Positions 1 to 10,523 of a stretch of 37,570 nt of DNA are shown here, one piece after another; positions within the stretch are counted from its first letter, which is position 1; the number at the start of each line of letters is the position of its first letter. The stretch is from positions 1 to 37,570 of the forward strand of contig MPUH01000739.1 in assembly GCA_001970955.1 (NCBI GenBank), in the 5' to 3' direction. Source of the stretch: Stentor coeruleus. Lineage: Eukaryota; Ciliophora; Heterotrichea; Heterotrichida; Stentoridae. The position numbers and the translations under genes are program-made. The notes beneath the pieces are model-generated. The model was not told the origin of the DNA. It searched no databases and saw only the letters and a program-made list of their open reading frames with translations.

Positions 1-831
1 AATGTAGTTACAATTTTATTACCATCTAGTATGATATGCTTGAAAGATATTTCATATACTATTGAAGGTTTAAGTTATTCTTCAGTAAAAAATTCTTGCG
101 AAATGATAGATAACAATTGTATTGTTCGACTAGAATTTAGCAACCTTGAATTAATTCAGTCAATTGCTTCTGTTTATATTGAATTAAAAGAATCTAGAAG
201 TTTTGCCAGTAATATCGGGGTTAATATAACATCTTCATCATCAATACCAAATGAAGTGAGTAATATTTTTGTAATTGTTGAACCCCCATCAAAGAGTTAT
301 CTTTTCAGAGGAACAGTTCCTACAACGATATATTTCAAACTAACCCCATCAGTTTTTACTTCAGAAAGCACAGAATGGCCAAGTTTTGAAACTGGATTCC
401 ATATTTCAACTTCTGAAAACCCAGATATTGGATCTTTAGCAACTCAAAAAACGTAAAATCTATTTAGTATTTATAGCCAGGCTTATCTTCGAACACTTAT
501 AAGTATAGAAAAAAGTGATACAGGGATGAAAACTCAAAGGAAATTAAATAACACTTTGTTTGTGTTTATTGGAGGATTACTTGGATCTGTTTTTGGGCTT
601 ATGGGAATTTTTACTACAGCTATGGTATTTACTGAAGGGTTTGTAGGATATGTAAAGAAAAAAGAAAATAGGAAGATTCATTTGAATGACTTGCATAAGA
701 ATATGGACAAGCTTAATCATGAATTTAATATATATAAAGTGAAGTCTTCTGATAGAAAAATACGCCCTGCTATATATCAAATAACTACTCAATATGATCA
801 TGAGCATGAGCATGGGCGTGGGCTAAATTAA
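1..831 (+). CDS. C-terminal part of a kelch/cysteine-rich/multi-membrane-segment protein (copy 1, 5' truncated by window)
   Basis: The frame is open from base 1, so the gene starts left of the window. Exon 1 runs to 452 and exon 2 from 468 to 831. The 15-nt intron GTAAAATCTATTTAG splits a Thr codon, and removing it joins the frames. The visible part is an extracellular-looking region, then one membrane helix near the end (FVFIGGLLGSVFGLMGIF), a short basic cytoplasmic tail and a His-rich end (HEHEHGRGLN). It is nearly identical to the 3' part of the copy at 2772-6263, which shows what is missing here: kelch repeats, a GCC2/GCC3-like Cys-rich segment and two more membrane helices. The membrane location is inferred from hydrophobicity and the function is unknown. 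This copy has no lesion in the part seen, so it may be the working gene of the pair. Confidence 0.8.
453..467 (+). other. 15-nt intron in kelch/TM gene copy 1
   Basis: GTAAAATCTATTTAG begins at the GT of an apparent TAA stop and ends in TAG. Removing it restores the frame, and the identical intron is at 5891-5905 in the paralogue. Confidence 0.9.
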
Positions 832-1419
832 TAAGCTTAAATTTAAATGATATTAGAAAAGATAATGGATAGTTAAAAAAATGTAAGTCACTAAGATTTG
901 TTGAGATGAGTAAGTATAAGATGATTTTTTCTCTTAAATTATTAACAAGCATGAGTGATTTATTCACTTATAATGAATGATAACTAAGTATGAAATAATA
1001 AAATTTTGTCTCAAGGTCTGCAAGTCAATATTGTAAAGGACTAAAAAAAATTCTCTAATCTGAATACAGAAAAAGACTATTATATTTTATTAGAAGAATT
1101 AAAGATTTTTTGAATTAAAAACAACAGATTATGATTATATTTAAAACCTTTTGTTGGAGTTGAAAAAAAAACTTTATAAGAGAAAAAATTTAGTAACAAA
1201 TTGGTCCCAATAGCTTGTTTAAGCAAAAAAACTTAATCTAATCATTAATAGCATATGACTTTTTAAAAAAAAAAATTATTCTAAGATTCTATTTTCATAG
1301 TCATGGGTATTTAAATAGCATATGCTACTGAGTAAATTGATATCAATAAATTAATTTCTTAAGCTGAATATCTTTTTTGTTAAAATTACAAAATTGAGAT
1401 ATATATATATATTTACTAT
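832..1419. other. Duplicated 3' flank of the kelch/TM gene, non-coding
   Basis: No credible gene is seen. Three blocks recur downstream of the second gene copy: 838-955 matches 6267-6382, 978-1100 matches 7451-7580, and 1276-1405 matches 7578-7709. The duplication therefore covered the gene plus at least 570 nt of flank. About 175 nt (1101-1275) is present only here, and about 1.07 kb (6383-7450) only in the other copy. Confidence 0.7.
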
Positions 1420-1985
1420 ACCCTAGAATATGTATTAAAAGAATTTTTATATAAAATCAAAGGTTTTGATTTTTCTTTAGTAATGATTATTTATGAAATA
1501 GGAGGTTAAGACTGCATAAATCTGTTGAAATTTATTATTTTAGGTTGATTCGGTCTGATATATTAGTTTGAATCTAAAAGTTTTGTAAAGTAATCGGGGC
1601 CAATATAGGATCTTCTTCAGAAGTTTCTACTAAATTAAGTGATTTTTTTTTGTGCAACCCTTATCAAAAGAAAACCTTTTAATATAGGAATGAGAATGAC
1701 AGGAAAACTAATAGCATTTTGTTTATGATTATTAGAGGGCTTTGAATTAATATTTTAGTTTGATATAGATTTTTATTGTAGCTATAATATTTCCCGAAGG
1801 GTTCATAGGGTATATTATAAAGAAAAACATATGAGGAAAGTATTGACTTGTGAGAAAATTTGGAATTAAGTATATTTTTGAAAAACTTAAAGAAGAATAT
1901 AGAAAGATTGAATTATGAATTTAATATTCTAATATCCCTAGAACAAAACATAACCTTCTTGCTATCAAATAACTACTGATTGCAA
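1420..1985 (+). pseudogene. Heavily degraded third copy of the kelch/TM gene 3' end
   Basis: The DNA aligns by eye with the 3' end of the intact copy. Landmarks in order: a match to the segment starting with tgcttgaaagat; aaaagttttgtaaagtaatcgggg against aagttttgccagtaatatcgggg (in part); cccttatcaaaag against cccccatcaaaga; the block for the last membrane helix around 1715-1810; and tatcaaataactactgattg against the final residues. The frame has many stops and indels. It lies directly downstream of copy 1 and on the same strand, so this was a tandem array. This is a relic with no expected product. Confidence 0.75.
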
Positions 1986-2771
1986 GTAAAATTTTACCTC
2001 TAATTTTTTATAAAATTATCGCTCATAACTAAAATATCTCAAACTTATTGTTAAAAACTTATCAATGGCACATCTATAATACAACTTTCAATGCTAAGTG
2101 AATCTTAAAAAATAATTAGAATAATCAAGCATAGGCTCATATTTTTAAAACTAATGTCCAGCATGCTTAGTGCTTAAAAAAATTTAAAATTTAAGAACTA
2201 ATCAAATTTGTCTGTAAAAATCGCAGAAGAATTTGCTTACACTCAATCTTGAAATAATTACTTTGTACTAAAAATATTAAGATTCTCAGATATATTACCA
2301 AAGAATTTCTGAGTATCAAATTTTACTTTACTTAAAAAGTCGGATAATCGAATAGATAAATAAGGCAAATACCAAGTTTGATATCTACTGCGAATGAATA
2401 AAATCAAAAAAATATCGGCCTAAAGGTGATGATAAAATATACTAAAAACCCTTGCATGCAAAGTCAAGAATAAATACAGAGGCTATAATATTTTAAGTAA
2501 ATAGAATTACTACTACTATTTTAACTATAATTTCTTTACTTAACATATATATTCAAACCTGCTTAAATCAAAGTCATTTGTTTAACTAAACATATTTACT
2601 ACTATATAAAACTATAAATCTTTTCCATTTTTCCTCTTTATAACAATTAGAATAATTTTTTCGACACTGGTATCTTATCCAATTTAGCTTCAAATTTAAA
2701 CTTAAAGCTTTCAAAAGCACGATGAAACATTATTATTAACTCAAATTTTTCAAAGCTTAGATCTAATATAA
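1986..2771. other. Intergenic, no gene seen
   Basis: AT-rich sequence with stops in every frame and no RNA gene recognised. The last 250 bases before the next gene are C-rich and G-poor, like other upstream regions in this window. Confidence 0.6.
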
Positions 2772-3268
2772 ATGCTAATTTATTGGTTGAAAATAGTCTT
2801 GGCATTCGATATAACCAAAATCCCTTTAACAGGAAGCCCTCCAAGTCGATTAACAGGTGCAACAGCTGTCTACGATGAGCTGAAAAATCGTATAATCACA
2901 TTTGGGGGTTTTGACTATGAGCTTAACCAATACTCTTCTGAACTCAAAACATTTAGCCTTACTACTCTAGAATGGGGAATCATCTCAGTTCATTCTAATT
3001 TCTCTCCACCAGGACTTGAATATTCTCAATTATATCTACGAGATGATCGAAAACTTTTTGCATTTTTTGGTACAAGTAGCATTGGAACTAGTAATGACGT
3101 TTATTGTTTTGACTTAATTACATATGTATGGATTATAGAAATTTTGACAGGATATCGTATGTTGGGTTCATCTCGCCCTGGTTATGCATCATTTAATTAC
3201 AATAACACAAATTATATTGGAATTTTTGGTGGCCTTACAGCTGATGGTATTGATTACAATTTATATTT

Positions 3269-3283
3269 GTAAAGAATATTTAG
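3269..3283 (+). other. 15-nt intron in kelch/TM copy 2
   Basis: GTAAAGAATATTTAG starts inside an apparent TAA stop. Its removal joins the kelch blade ending in NLYL to the next frame beginning LKMDILEARK. Confidence 0.85.
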
Positions 3284-3587
3284 ATTAAAAATGGATATAC
3301 TTGAAGCAAGAAAAATGCCTTATGATGGTGAAGGCCCTTCAATAGGAATTGGGTCAACTTTAACATTTTATAATAATACCCTTTATATGTTTGGGTATAT
3401 ACGTCAAGATTTTGTACCAAATGACGATATAACAGGAATTTATGCTTATTCATTGATTAAAGAAAAATGGTCTTTGATTAGTGGCGATGAATTAAAGCCA
3501 GATATGAGATTTCAACACTTTGCATATTTAAAAAATGATGAAATGTTTATTATTTTTGGAGTTAGAATAGATATCCTTAATGTTTAT

Positions 3588-3663
3588 AAGGATTTTTGGA
3601 AATTTAGTTTTCCTAATCATATTTGAAGGAAATTTGGAAATTTAGTTTTGCTAATCAGAATTG
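3588..3663 (+). repeat. 38-nt tandem duplication inside a kelch blade
   Basis: Units 3588-3625 and 3626-3663 encode KDFWKFSFPNH and KEIWKFSFANQ in different frames. Because 38 is not a multiple of three, the duplication causes a frameshift. Deleting one unit restores the blade FWKFSFANQNW. The units have diverged at several bases, so this is not an assembly echo. Confidence 0.85.
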
Positions 3664-5890
3664 GACTAAAGTTGCTGATAATATCAAAGATTATCGAAGT
3701 GAATCAGCTGATGTTCTTATTGGATCTAAAGTTTATTTACTGTATGGTCGTGATCCGAAAATAGTTTATAATTCTATACTAACTATTGATTTAAAAGATG
3801 ATGTGCCGGTTTTTGACTATGTCTCAGTTGATATGAATAGTCCAATTAAAAGAATGCATCATTGTAGCTTTTTGTAATGGGAGTTATTTGAATATTTGTG
3901 GAGGACTATATAGTTATGGCAGCTATTTAAATGATATGTGGAGATTTCGATTTACTACACAAATATGGGAACCCGTTAGTGCTTTAGGAGAAATCCCTTC
4001 ACCTCGTTCTCAATCAGCTTGTGTTCGGAATGCTGGAAATAGTTTTGCTATTTTTGGAGGTTTTAATGGTATAAATGCATTAGATGACTTGTATTTTTAT
4101 CATGAAAGCTATAACACATGGATTAAAGCTCAAGTTGAGGGTGATAAACCACCTGGAAGATGGTCTTCATGGATGTGATATAACAAATATATATACTTTA
4201 TCATGAGTGGGCAAAATTTCCAACAAGCATTTAATGATATATGGATGTAAAGCTATATTGAAGAAAAATATTCAATAGTTAAATCGGATTTTATTCTCTA
4301 TGGATTAATGAGACATAAATGCTGGATGACATCTGATTCTGACTTTATGAAAATTCATATAGTTGGTGGAGCAACATTTGAGTTCTACCCAAACCCAATT
4401 TTATTTATAGTGCAGTTATATTCTGATTCATATATTCAATCATCAATAGATTTTCTTTCAGAAAACTTAGTAATGTCAGAAAATGATATTTTCATATCGA
4501 ATAATAGAATGTTTATGGTTTTCGGATCTGGTTGGAATAAAATTGCAATTTCAAATATAACTGTTATGGATTTAGTAACACATCAAATAAATACTCACAG
4601 AATTGATTTACAGAGCTGCGAAATATATGGACACTCTGTTTCCCATTATGGAGATGCTTTCTATATGTTTGGTGGGGGAAATGCTGTTAAATCAGCAATA
4701 ATACCAAACTCAATAAATAATATTCTCTACAAAATAACAATTAAAGAATCATCATTCGAAATTCCATGTAGTGAAGGTACGATTAAACCTGATTGCACAC
4801 CTTGCACTGAAGGTACTTATTTTTTAATAGATCATTGCCAACCATGTCCTAAAGGAACCTACTCTTCTTATATTTCTGCAACAAATGTAGATCAATGTTA
4901 TCCTTGTCCAGCAGGAAAATATAGTCCAGATGAAGGACTTTCTTATTGTATTGAATGCCCTATTGGAACTGAATGTCCAGTAGGAACTTTTAATCCAATA
5001 TATATATTAGATGTAATTTCTTCAAGCAGCATTCAGCCATTAGCATATTCTGGTCAATCTACTTATATTACAGAAAATGTGATAAAAATGTGGTACTCAG
5101 TTGTAGCATTTTGCTTTTTAATGCTTTTTCTAGCTGTTATTTTTAATAAAGTGTGGATGATCTTAAGTAAAGTTGATGTATTTGCTAATCAACATTCGCA
5201 AGACTTGAATGTTCCTATTATCTACAAGAAAACAAATATTGGTGGACTTTTTTCATTGTTATTCATTTTAGTAGCATTCGTGTCAATTGCAGGGTCAATA
5301 ATGAATTACACCCTTAATAATATTACTGAAATAAAAGCTTTAGTTCCTGTTATGACAATAGAAGATGATATTTTAGCTAAGTCATTTGCAATTGTTACAA
5401 CTTTTTACACTTATGGAGGTAAGTGCATTAGTAGTGAAAATGTAGATACAATTTTATTACCATCTAGTATGATATGCTTGAAAGATATTTCATATACTAT
5501 TGAAGGTTTAAGTTATTCTTCAGTAACAAATACATGTGAAATGATAGACAGCAATTGTATTGTTCGACTAGAATTTAGCAACCTTGAATTAATTCAGTCA
5601 ATTGCTTCTGTTTATATTGAACTAAAAGAATCTAGAAGTTTTGCTAATAATATCGGGGTTAATATAACATCTTCATCATCAATACCAAATGAAGTGAGTA
5701 ATATTTTTGTAATCATTGAACCCCCATCAAAGAATTACCTTTTCAGAGGAACAGTTCCTACTACTATATATTTCAAGTTAACCCCATCAGTTTTCACTTC
5801 AGAAAGTACAGAATGGCCGAGTTTTGAAACTGGATTTCATATTTCAACTTCTGAAAATCCAGATATTGGATCTATAGCAACTCAAAAAAC

Positions 5891-5905
5891 GTAAAATCTA
5901 TTTAG
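5891..5905 (+). other. 15-nt intron in kelch/TM copy 2
   Basis: GTAAAATCTATTTAG, identical in sequence and place to the intron at 453-467 of copy 1. It splits a Thr codon and links the ectodomain to the last membrane helix. Confidence 0.9.
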
Positions 5906-6263
5906 CATTTATAGCCAAGCTTATCTTCGAACTCTTATAAACATAGAAAAAAGTGAAACAGGGATGAAAACTCAAAGGAAATTAAATAACACTTTGTTTG
6001 TGTTTATTGGAGGACTACTTGGATCTGTTTTTGGGCTTATGGGAATTTTTACTACAGCTATGGTATTTACTGAAGGACTTGTAGGATATGCGAAGAAAAA
6101 AGAAGATAGGAAGATTTATTTGAATGACTTGTATAAGAATATGGAAAAGCTTAATTATGAGTTTAATAGATACAAAATGAAGTCTCCTGATAGAAAAATA
6201 CGCCCTACTAGGTATCAAATAACTACTCATTATTCTCATGAGCGTGTGCATGGGCTAAATTAA

Positions 6264-6708
6264 TAGGCTTAGATTAAATGAAGTTAGAAAAATAATGGAT
6301 AGTTAGAAAAAAAAAAATTTGTAAGTCACTAAGATTTGTTGAGATGAGTAAGTAAAAAATGATTTTTTTCTCTTAAATTATTAGCCCTTAATGGTTATAA
6401 TCATAGATATTTTTAAGATAGCTTTTTTAGTAAACTAATAATTTTCAGTATAGTAATCATTGAAAACATCATGCATTATTGAGAATTAGCTTTGATTTTA
6501 ATTCAGCGTCTATTGAAAAGCATGCAAAAAATACGAATTTACTCCTGAAGATATTTTATAAACAGCATACGAGGATTGAAAAAATTGCCAAAATTTATGA
6601 CTATATATTTTCTTAAATATTGCATAATTCAGAACACAAATCTTATATCTAATTTGCAAGAATTTATAATTTCGAATTCGTATTTTTACACACAGTTAAG
6701 AAGTACTA
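6264..6708. other. Duplicated flank followed by unique AT-rich sequence
   Basis: 6267-6382 repeats 838-955. From about 6383 the sequence is unique to this copy. Fragments such as FLHTVKKYYGIDKLIIID can be read on the plus strand near 6690-6765 but are broken, and I cannot assign them. Confidence 0.5.
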
Positions 6709-6767
6709 TGGCATTGACAAACTAATTATTATAGATANTGGCATTGACAAACTAATTATTATAGATA
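6709..6767. repeat. Direct duplication flanking a single N (probable assembly artefact)
   Basis: 29 nt at 6709-6737 are repeated exactly at 6739-6767 with one N between them. Confidence 0.85.
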
Positions 6768-6959
6768 CCTTTGATAAATTCTAAGAAATATATATGATAA
6801 TGAATAATAACTAACCTTAAAAAAAAAATGCATAAAGCTACTAACAAACTTAAAAATCAATTTATTCAAGATTTTCAAATAAAACTAAATCAATCAAATA
6901 ATCTATCTAAAAATTAACTCTAGGCAATAAATAATTTTCATAGTAAGAATTATTCTTGT

Positions 6960-7400
6960 AAATTTGTAAAAGTTTTTATCAAAAATATTTCATGCTATTT
7001 ATTCTAGAAGTGAATCTTTCAAATACACCTACTTGATATTTTCCAGTTAGATTCCATATTCTTATAGTATTATTCTATGATCTTGATATTATAAATAGAT
7101 TATCACTTGTTATTTTAACACTATTAGCATATGAAGTATAACCTTGAAATATAGCTATTTGCTTTTTATTAAATAAATCCCATATTCTTATACTGTTATC
7201 TGAGGATTTTTTAATAATATTCCTTAACCTGAGATTAGTATTAGTTAGGAATTTTTAACCTGAGATAATAAATTTATTGTCACTTTCTATTAAATATTAT
7301 TGATTCAAGAAGTGTGACTTTGAAATACTATTTCTTGAGATTTTTTATAAAGGCTCCAAACTATAATAATAGTTATGATATTTTGATACTATAAAATATA
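6960..7400 (-). pseudogene. WD40-repeat protein relic
   Basis: On the minus strand, broken WD40 blades follow each other at about the usual spacing. ITIIIVWSLYKKSQEIVFQS ends near 7320. SSDNSIRIWDLFNKKQIAIF then NSVKITSDNLFIISRS covers about 7210-7085. NNTIRIWNLTGKYQVGVFE lies near 7080-7015. The D-x-T/S-I-R-I-W pattern is diagnostic of the family. In-frame stops and frame changes between blades show it is dead. It sits in a segment present only in the second copy of the duplicated flank, which suggests it arrived by insertion or was deleted from the other copy. Confidence 0.75.
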
Positions 7401-7450
7401 TTTGAAATTACTTCATATAAACTTTATCTTATTCGTAACGATTATTATAA

Positions 7451-7709
7451 TGATAACTAAGTATGAAATAATAAAAATTTGTGTCAAGGTCAGCAAGTCT
7501 AGTTTATATTGTAAAGGACTAAAAATAAATGCTTTAATCTGAATACAGAAAAACACTATTATTTTTTATTAGAAGAATTATTCTAAGCTATTATTTTCAT
7601 AGTCATAAATATTTAAATGACATATGCAACTGAGTAAATTGATGTCGATAAATTAATCTCTTAAGTTGAATACCCCTTCTTTTTTAAAATTACAAAATTG
7701 AGATATATA
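7451..7709. repeat. Second copy of the 3'-flank duplication
   Basis: Matches 978-1100 and 1276-1405 with roughly 85-90% identity by eye. The 175 nt lying between those blocks in the first copy is missing here. Confidence 0.8.
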
Positions 7710-8378
7710 AATATGGTATAATTAATATATAAGATATATAAATGTAGTATAAATAAAGTATAATGATATATTAATTGAATTATTAGTGTGATATAGTGAA
7801 ATAAGAGCTAGTTAGTATTAGGATGGCATAGTTTATACCGTATTTGATTAAGGTTTCTTGGTCTTACGATCTCTTTATTTAGGCAGATTCGATACATTAA
7901 ACCATTCACTGTCAATAGTTATATGACTCCCCTTTCTTGACTGAGGAAGTCTTTACTTTTTCTAAGTTGGAGGTATCAAAATATAAATATATATAGATTA
8001 TGTATAATCGATATAGAAATAAACAGGATACACAAGTAACACCCTTTTAACTTACAAACTTACTTAATACTTAAAAATCAACATGATCTAGCATTTTAAT
8101 CTCCAAAAACTCTTCAAATCAAACTTCATCTCAAAAAAAGTTTACTAACTAAAGCACATCCAATACTCCCCTTCTAAAAACCTCCTCTAAACCAACTTTC
8201 AACCCCATATATACACAATATCCTATAAAAACCAAAATCAATCCCTAACTCCATATCAAAAACCCTTACACTTCAAAAACCTCTATAAAACACCTCAAAT
8301 CCTATAGAAAACTTTATTATAACATCAATATCTTCTATATATGATTCAATATCAAGAGTTTTTAATGGTGCATAATAA
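7710..8378. other. Intergenic region upstream of methylmalonyl-CoA mutase
   Basis: 7810-7985 holds a coding-looking but stop-ridden minus-strand island (see findings). 8040-8330 is C-rich and nearly G-free, the signature seen upstream of other genes here. No defined promoter motif is recognised. Confidence 0.5.
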
Positions 8379-10523
8379 ATGCTAAGAAGAGTTGTACGTA
8401 TGGCATCAAAGCTAGAGCAGTGGAATAAAGCTGCAGACAAGGAGCTTAAAGAAGTAGATGCACACAAGCGACTAATCTGGAACACTAACGAAGGCATATC
8501 AATAAAACCAGTGTATTTTGCTGAAGATGCAGTAAGTATCCCAGATATGCCAGGTGAATACCCTTATATCCGTGGTCCATATACATCTATGTTTACAAAT
8601 AAACCTTGGACAATAAGACAATATGCTGGTTTTAGTACAGTCGAAGAGTCAAACGCATTTTATAAAGCAAATCTTAAAGCTGGGCAACAAGGATTAAGTG
8701 TTGCATTTGATTTAGCTACCCACAGAGGTTATGATTCAGATCATCCAAGAGTTGTAGGTGATGTCGGAATGGCAGGTGTTGCTATAGACTCAGTAGAGGA
8801 TGTGAAAATTTTATTTGGAGGAATACCACTTGGAGACATAAGTGTTAGTATGACAATGAATGGAGCTGTTTTACCTATTATGGCTTTTTATATTGTGGCA
8901 GCTGAAGAGTCAGGAGTACCGGCAAAGAAACTTGCTGGAACAATTCAAAATGATATATTGAAAGAGTTTATGGTAAGAAATACTTTTATATACCCACCAA
9001 AACCTTCTATGAAAATAGTATCTGATATTATTGATTATACATCGAAATTTATGCCAAAATTTAATTCAATATCGATATCTGGGTATCATATGCAAGAAGC
9101 AGGAGCTGATGGGAAACTTGAGTTAGCTTTTACATTAGCTGATGGCTTGGAGTATATAAGAACTGCGCAAAATGCTGGGCTTGGTGTAGACCAGATTGCC
9201 CCGAGGTTTTCGTTTTTCTTTGGTATCGGCATGAACTTTTATATGGAAGTGGCTAAACTTAGAGCAGCAAGGCTACTCTGGGCACAGCTACTCAAGGAAA
9301 AATTCAACCCAGCCAACCCCAAGTCCATGATGCTTAGGACACATTGTCAAACTTCAGGATGGAGTCTCACTGAACAAGATCCTTTAAATAATGTTGTAAG
9401 AACAACAATCGAAGCTATGGCCTCAGTTCTTGGAGGTACTCAATCTCTACACACAAATTCTTATGATGAAGCTATCGGCCTACCAACTGAAACCAGTGCT
9501 AGAATAGCTAGAAATACTCAGCTTATAATCCAAGAAGAGTCACATATTTGTAAAGTTGTTGACCCATGGGCAGGTAGCTGGTTTATGGAAAATCTAACAA
9601 AAGATCTTGCTGATAGTGCTCGTAAAATCATTGAAGAAGTTGAGTCTCTTGGAGGTATGGCCAAAGCTATTGAAGATGGGATGCCAAAAAGAAGAATTCT
9701 TGAAGCTGCAGCCAGAAGACAAGCACTTATTGACTCTGGAGCTGAAACAATAGTCGGAGTAAATAAATACAAACTAGCTAAACAAGATAAAATTGAAGTA
9801 CGAAACATTGAAAATTCAATTGTAAGAACTAAACAAATTGATAGAATTAATCAAATAAAAGCTTCAAGAAACAATGAAGAAGTACAAAAATATCTTGCTG
9901 AACTTAATACTTCAGCTAAAAGTGGTAAAGGAAATCTTCTTGAAATCTCAGTAAAAGCTGCTAGAGCTAGAGCGACACTTGGAGAAATCTCAAAAGCCCT
10001 TGAAGATGTATATGGGCGATTTAATTTAACTGAAAATCTTATTCAAGGTGCTTATGGGTCGACTATAACACCTGATATTAAAAGAGTACAAGAAAAAGTT
10101 AGTCAGTTTGAGAAAAAAGAAGGAAGAAGACCAAGGATTTTAGTAGCTAAAATGGGACAAGATGGTCATGATAGAGGAGCTAATGTTGTAGCCAGTGGGT
10201 TTTCAGATATGGGATTTGATGTTGATATTGGACCTTTATTTTCTACACCTGATGAAGTTGCATTACAAGCTTTAGATTCTGATGTACATATTGTTGGAAT
10301 AAGCTCTTTGGCTGCTGGGCATTTAACTTTAATGCCACAATTAATTCAAGCTCTTAAGGTTAAAGGACTTGGTAATATTATTGTTGTTTGTGGAGGAGTT
10401 ATACCACATACAGATTATGATGCTTTGTATAAAGCAGGTGTAAACTTTGTATTTGGTCCTGGTACTCCGTTAGTGATTTCTGCTGAACAACTTATTGATC
10501 GCCTTCTTAATAAGAGTAATTAG
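8379..10523 (+). CDS. MUT: Methylmalonyl-CoA mutase, mitochondrial
   Basis: The 714-residue product converts L-methylmalonyl-CoA to succinyl-CoA with adenosylcobalamin, in propionate and odd-chain fatty acid breakdown. The N-terminal residues 1-20 are basic and Ser/Arg-containing ([11 protein letters not shown]), consistent with a mitochondrial targeting peptide. The catalytic TIM-barrel domain follows, with [37 protein letters not shown] and [12 protein letters not shown]. The C-terminal B12-binding domain has DGHDRG at 595-600, where His597 is the expected lower axial cobalt ligand, then ISSLAAGH and [10 protein letters not shown]. Human MUT is 750 residues, so this is full length. No intron is needed. 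A second Met at 8400 is possible, but starting at 8379 keeps the presequence. It ends with TAG. Confidence 0.97.
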   Translation: MLRRVVRMASKLEQWNKAADKELKEVDAHKRLIWNTNEGISIKPVYFAEDAVSIPDMPGEYPYIRGPYTSMFTNKPWTIRQYAGFSTVEESNAFYKANLKAGQQGLSVAFDLATHRGYDSDHPRVVGDVGMAGVAIDSVEDVKILFGGIPLGDISVSMTMNGAVLPIMAFYIVAAEESGVPAKKLAGTIQNDILKEFMVRNTFIYPPKPSMKIVSDIIDYTSKFMPKFNSISISGYHMQEAGADGKLELAFTLADGLEYIRTAQNAGLGVDQIAPRFSFFFGIGMNFYMEVAKLRAARLLWAQLLKEKFNPANPKSMMLRTHCQTSGWSLTEQDPLNNVVRTTIEAMASVLGGTQSLHTNSYDEAIGLPTETSARIARNTQLIIQEESHICKVVDPWAGSWFMENLTKDLADSARKIIEEVESLGGMAKAIEDGMPKRRILEAAARRQALIDSGAETIVGVNKYKLAKQDKIEVRNIENSIVRTKQIDRINQIKASRNNEEVQKYLAELNTSAKSGKGNLLEISVKAARARATLGEISKALEDVYGRFNLTENLIQGAYGSTITPDIKRVQEKVSQFEKKEGRRPRILVAKMGQDGHDRGANVVASGFSDMGFDVDIGPLFSTPDEVALQALDSDVHIVGISSLAAGHLTLMPQLIQALKVKGLGNIIVVCGGVIPHTDYDALYKAGVNFVFGPGTPLVISAEQLIDRLLNKSN

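Larger units (their letters stand above)
2772..6263 (+). pseudogene. Kelch-repeat / GCC2-GCC3 Cys-rich / three-membrane-segment protein gene, copy 2, N-terminal half broken
   Basis: The start has a short hydrophobic leader (MLIYWLKIVLAFD). About eight kelch-like blades follow (FGGF, FGGL, ICGGL, IFGGF, each with a later W). Then comes a Cys-rich stretch near 4770-5000 (PCPKGTYSS, CYPCPAGKYSP) typical of GCC2/GCC3 or ephrin-receptor-like repeats, helices near 5085-5165 and 5235-5310, and a third after the 15-nt intron at 5891. Another 15-nt intron is at 3269. Four lesions cannot be introns of usual size: a 38-nt tandem duplication (3588-3663), an extra T in the run 3869-3873, an in-frame TGA at 4176 and an in-frame TAA at 4248. 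From 4251 on the frame is open to the end and could still make a truncated protein from an internal Met such as 4308. The ancestral product was probably a surface receptor-like protein (inference). Confidence 0.75.

Noticed and set aside
4176..4250. Introns explaining the TGA at 4176 and TAA at 4248 in the kelch gene
   Set aside because: No GT-AG segment of 15 or 16 nt covers either stop. Combined with the other two lesions, decay is simpler.
5419..5434. GT-AG 16-mer inside kelch/TM copy 2
   Set aside because: Removing 16 nt would break an open, conserved frame. The stretch is coding.
8454..8468. 15-nt GT-AG segment in methylmalonyl-CoA mutase
   Set aside because: It has no stop, is not AT-rich, and the retained residues keep spacing with the human enzyme to within one residue.
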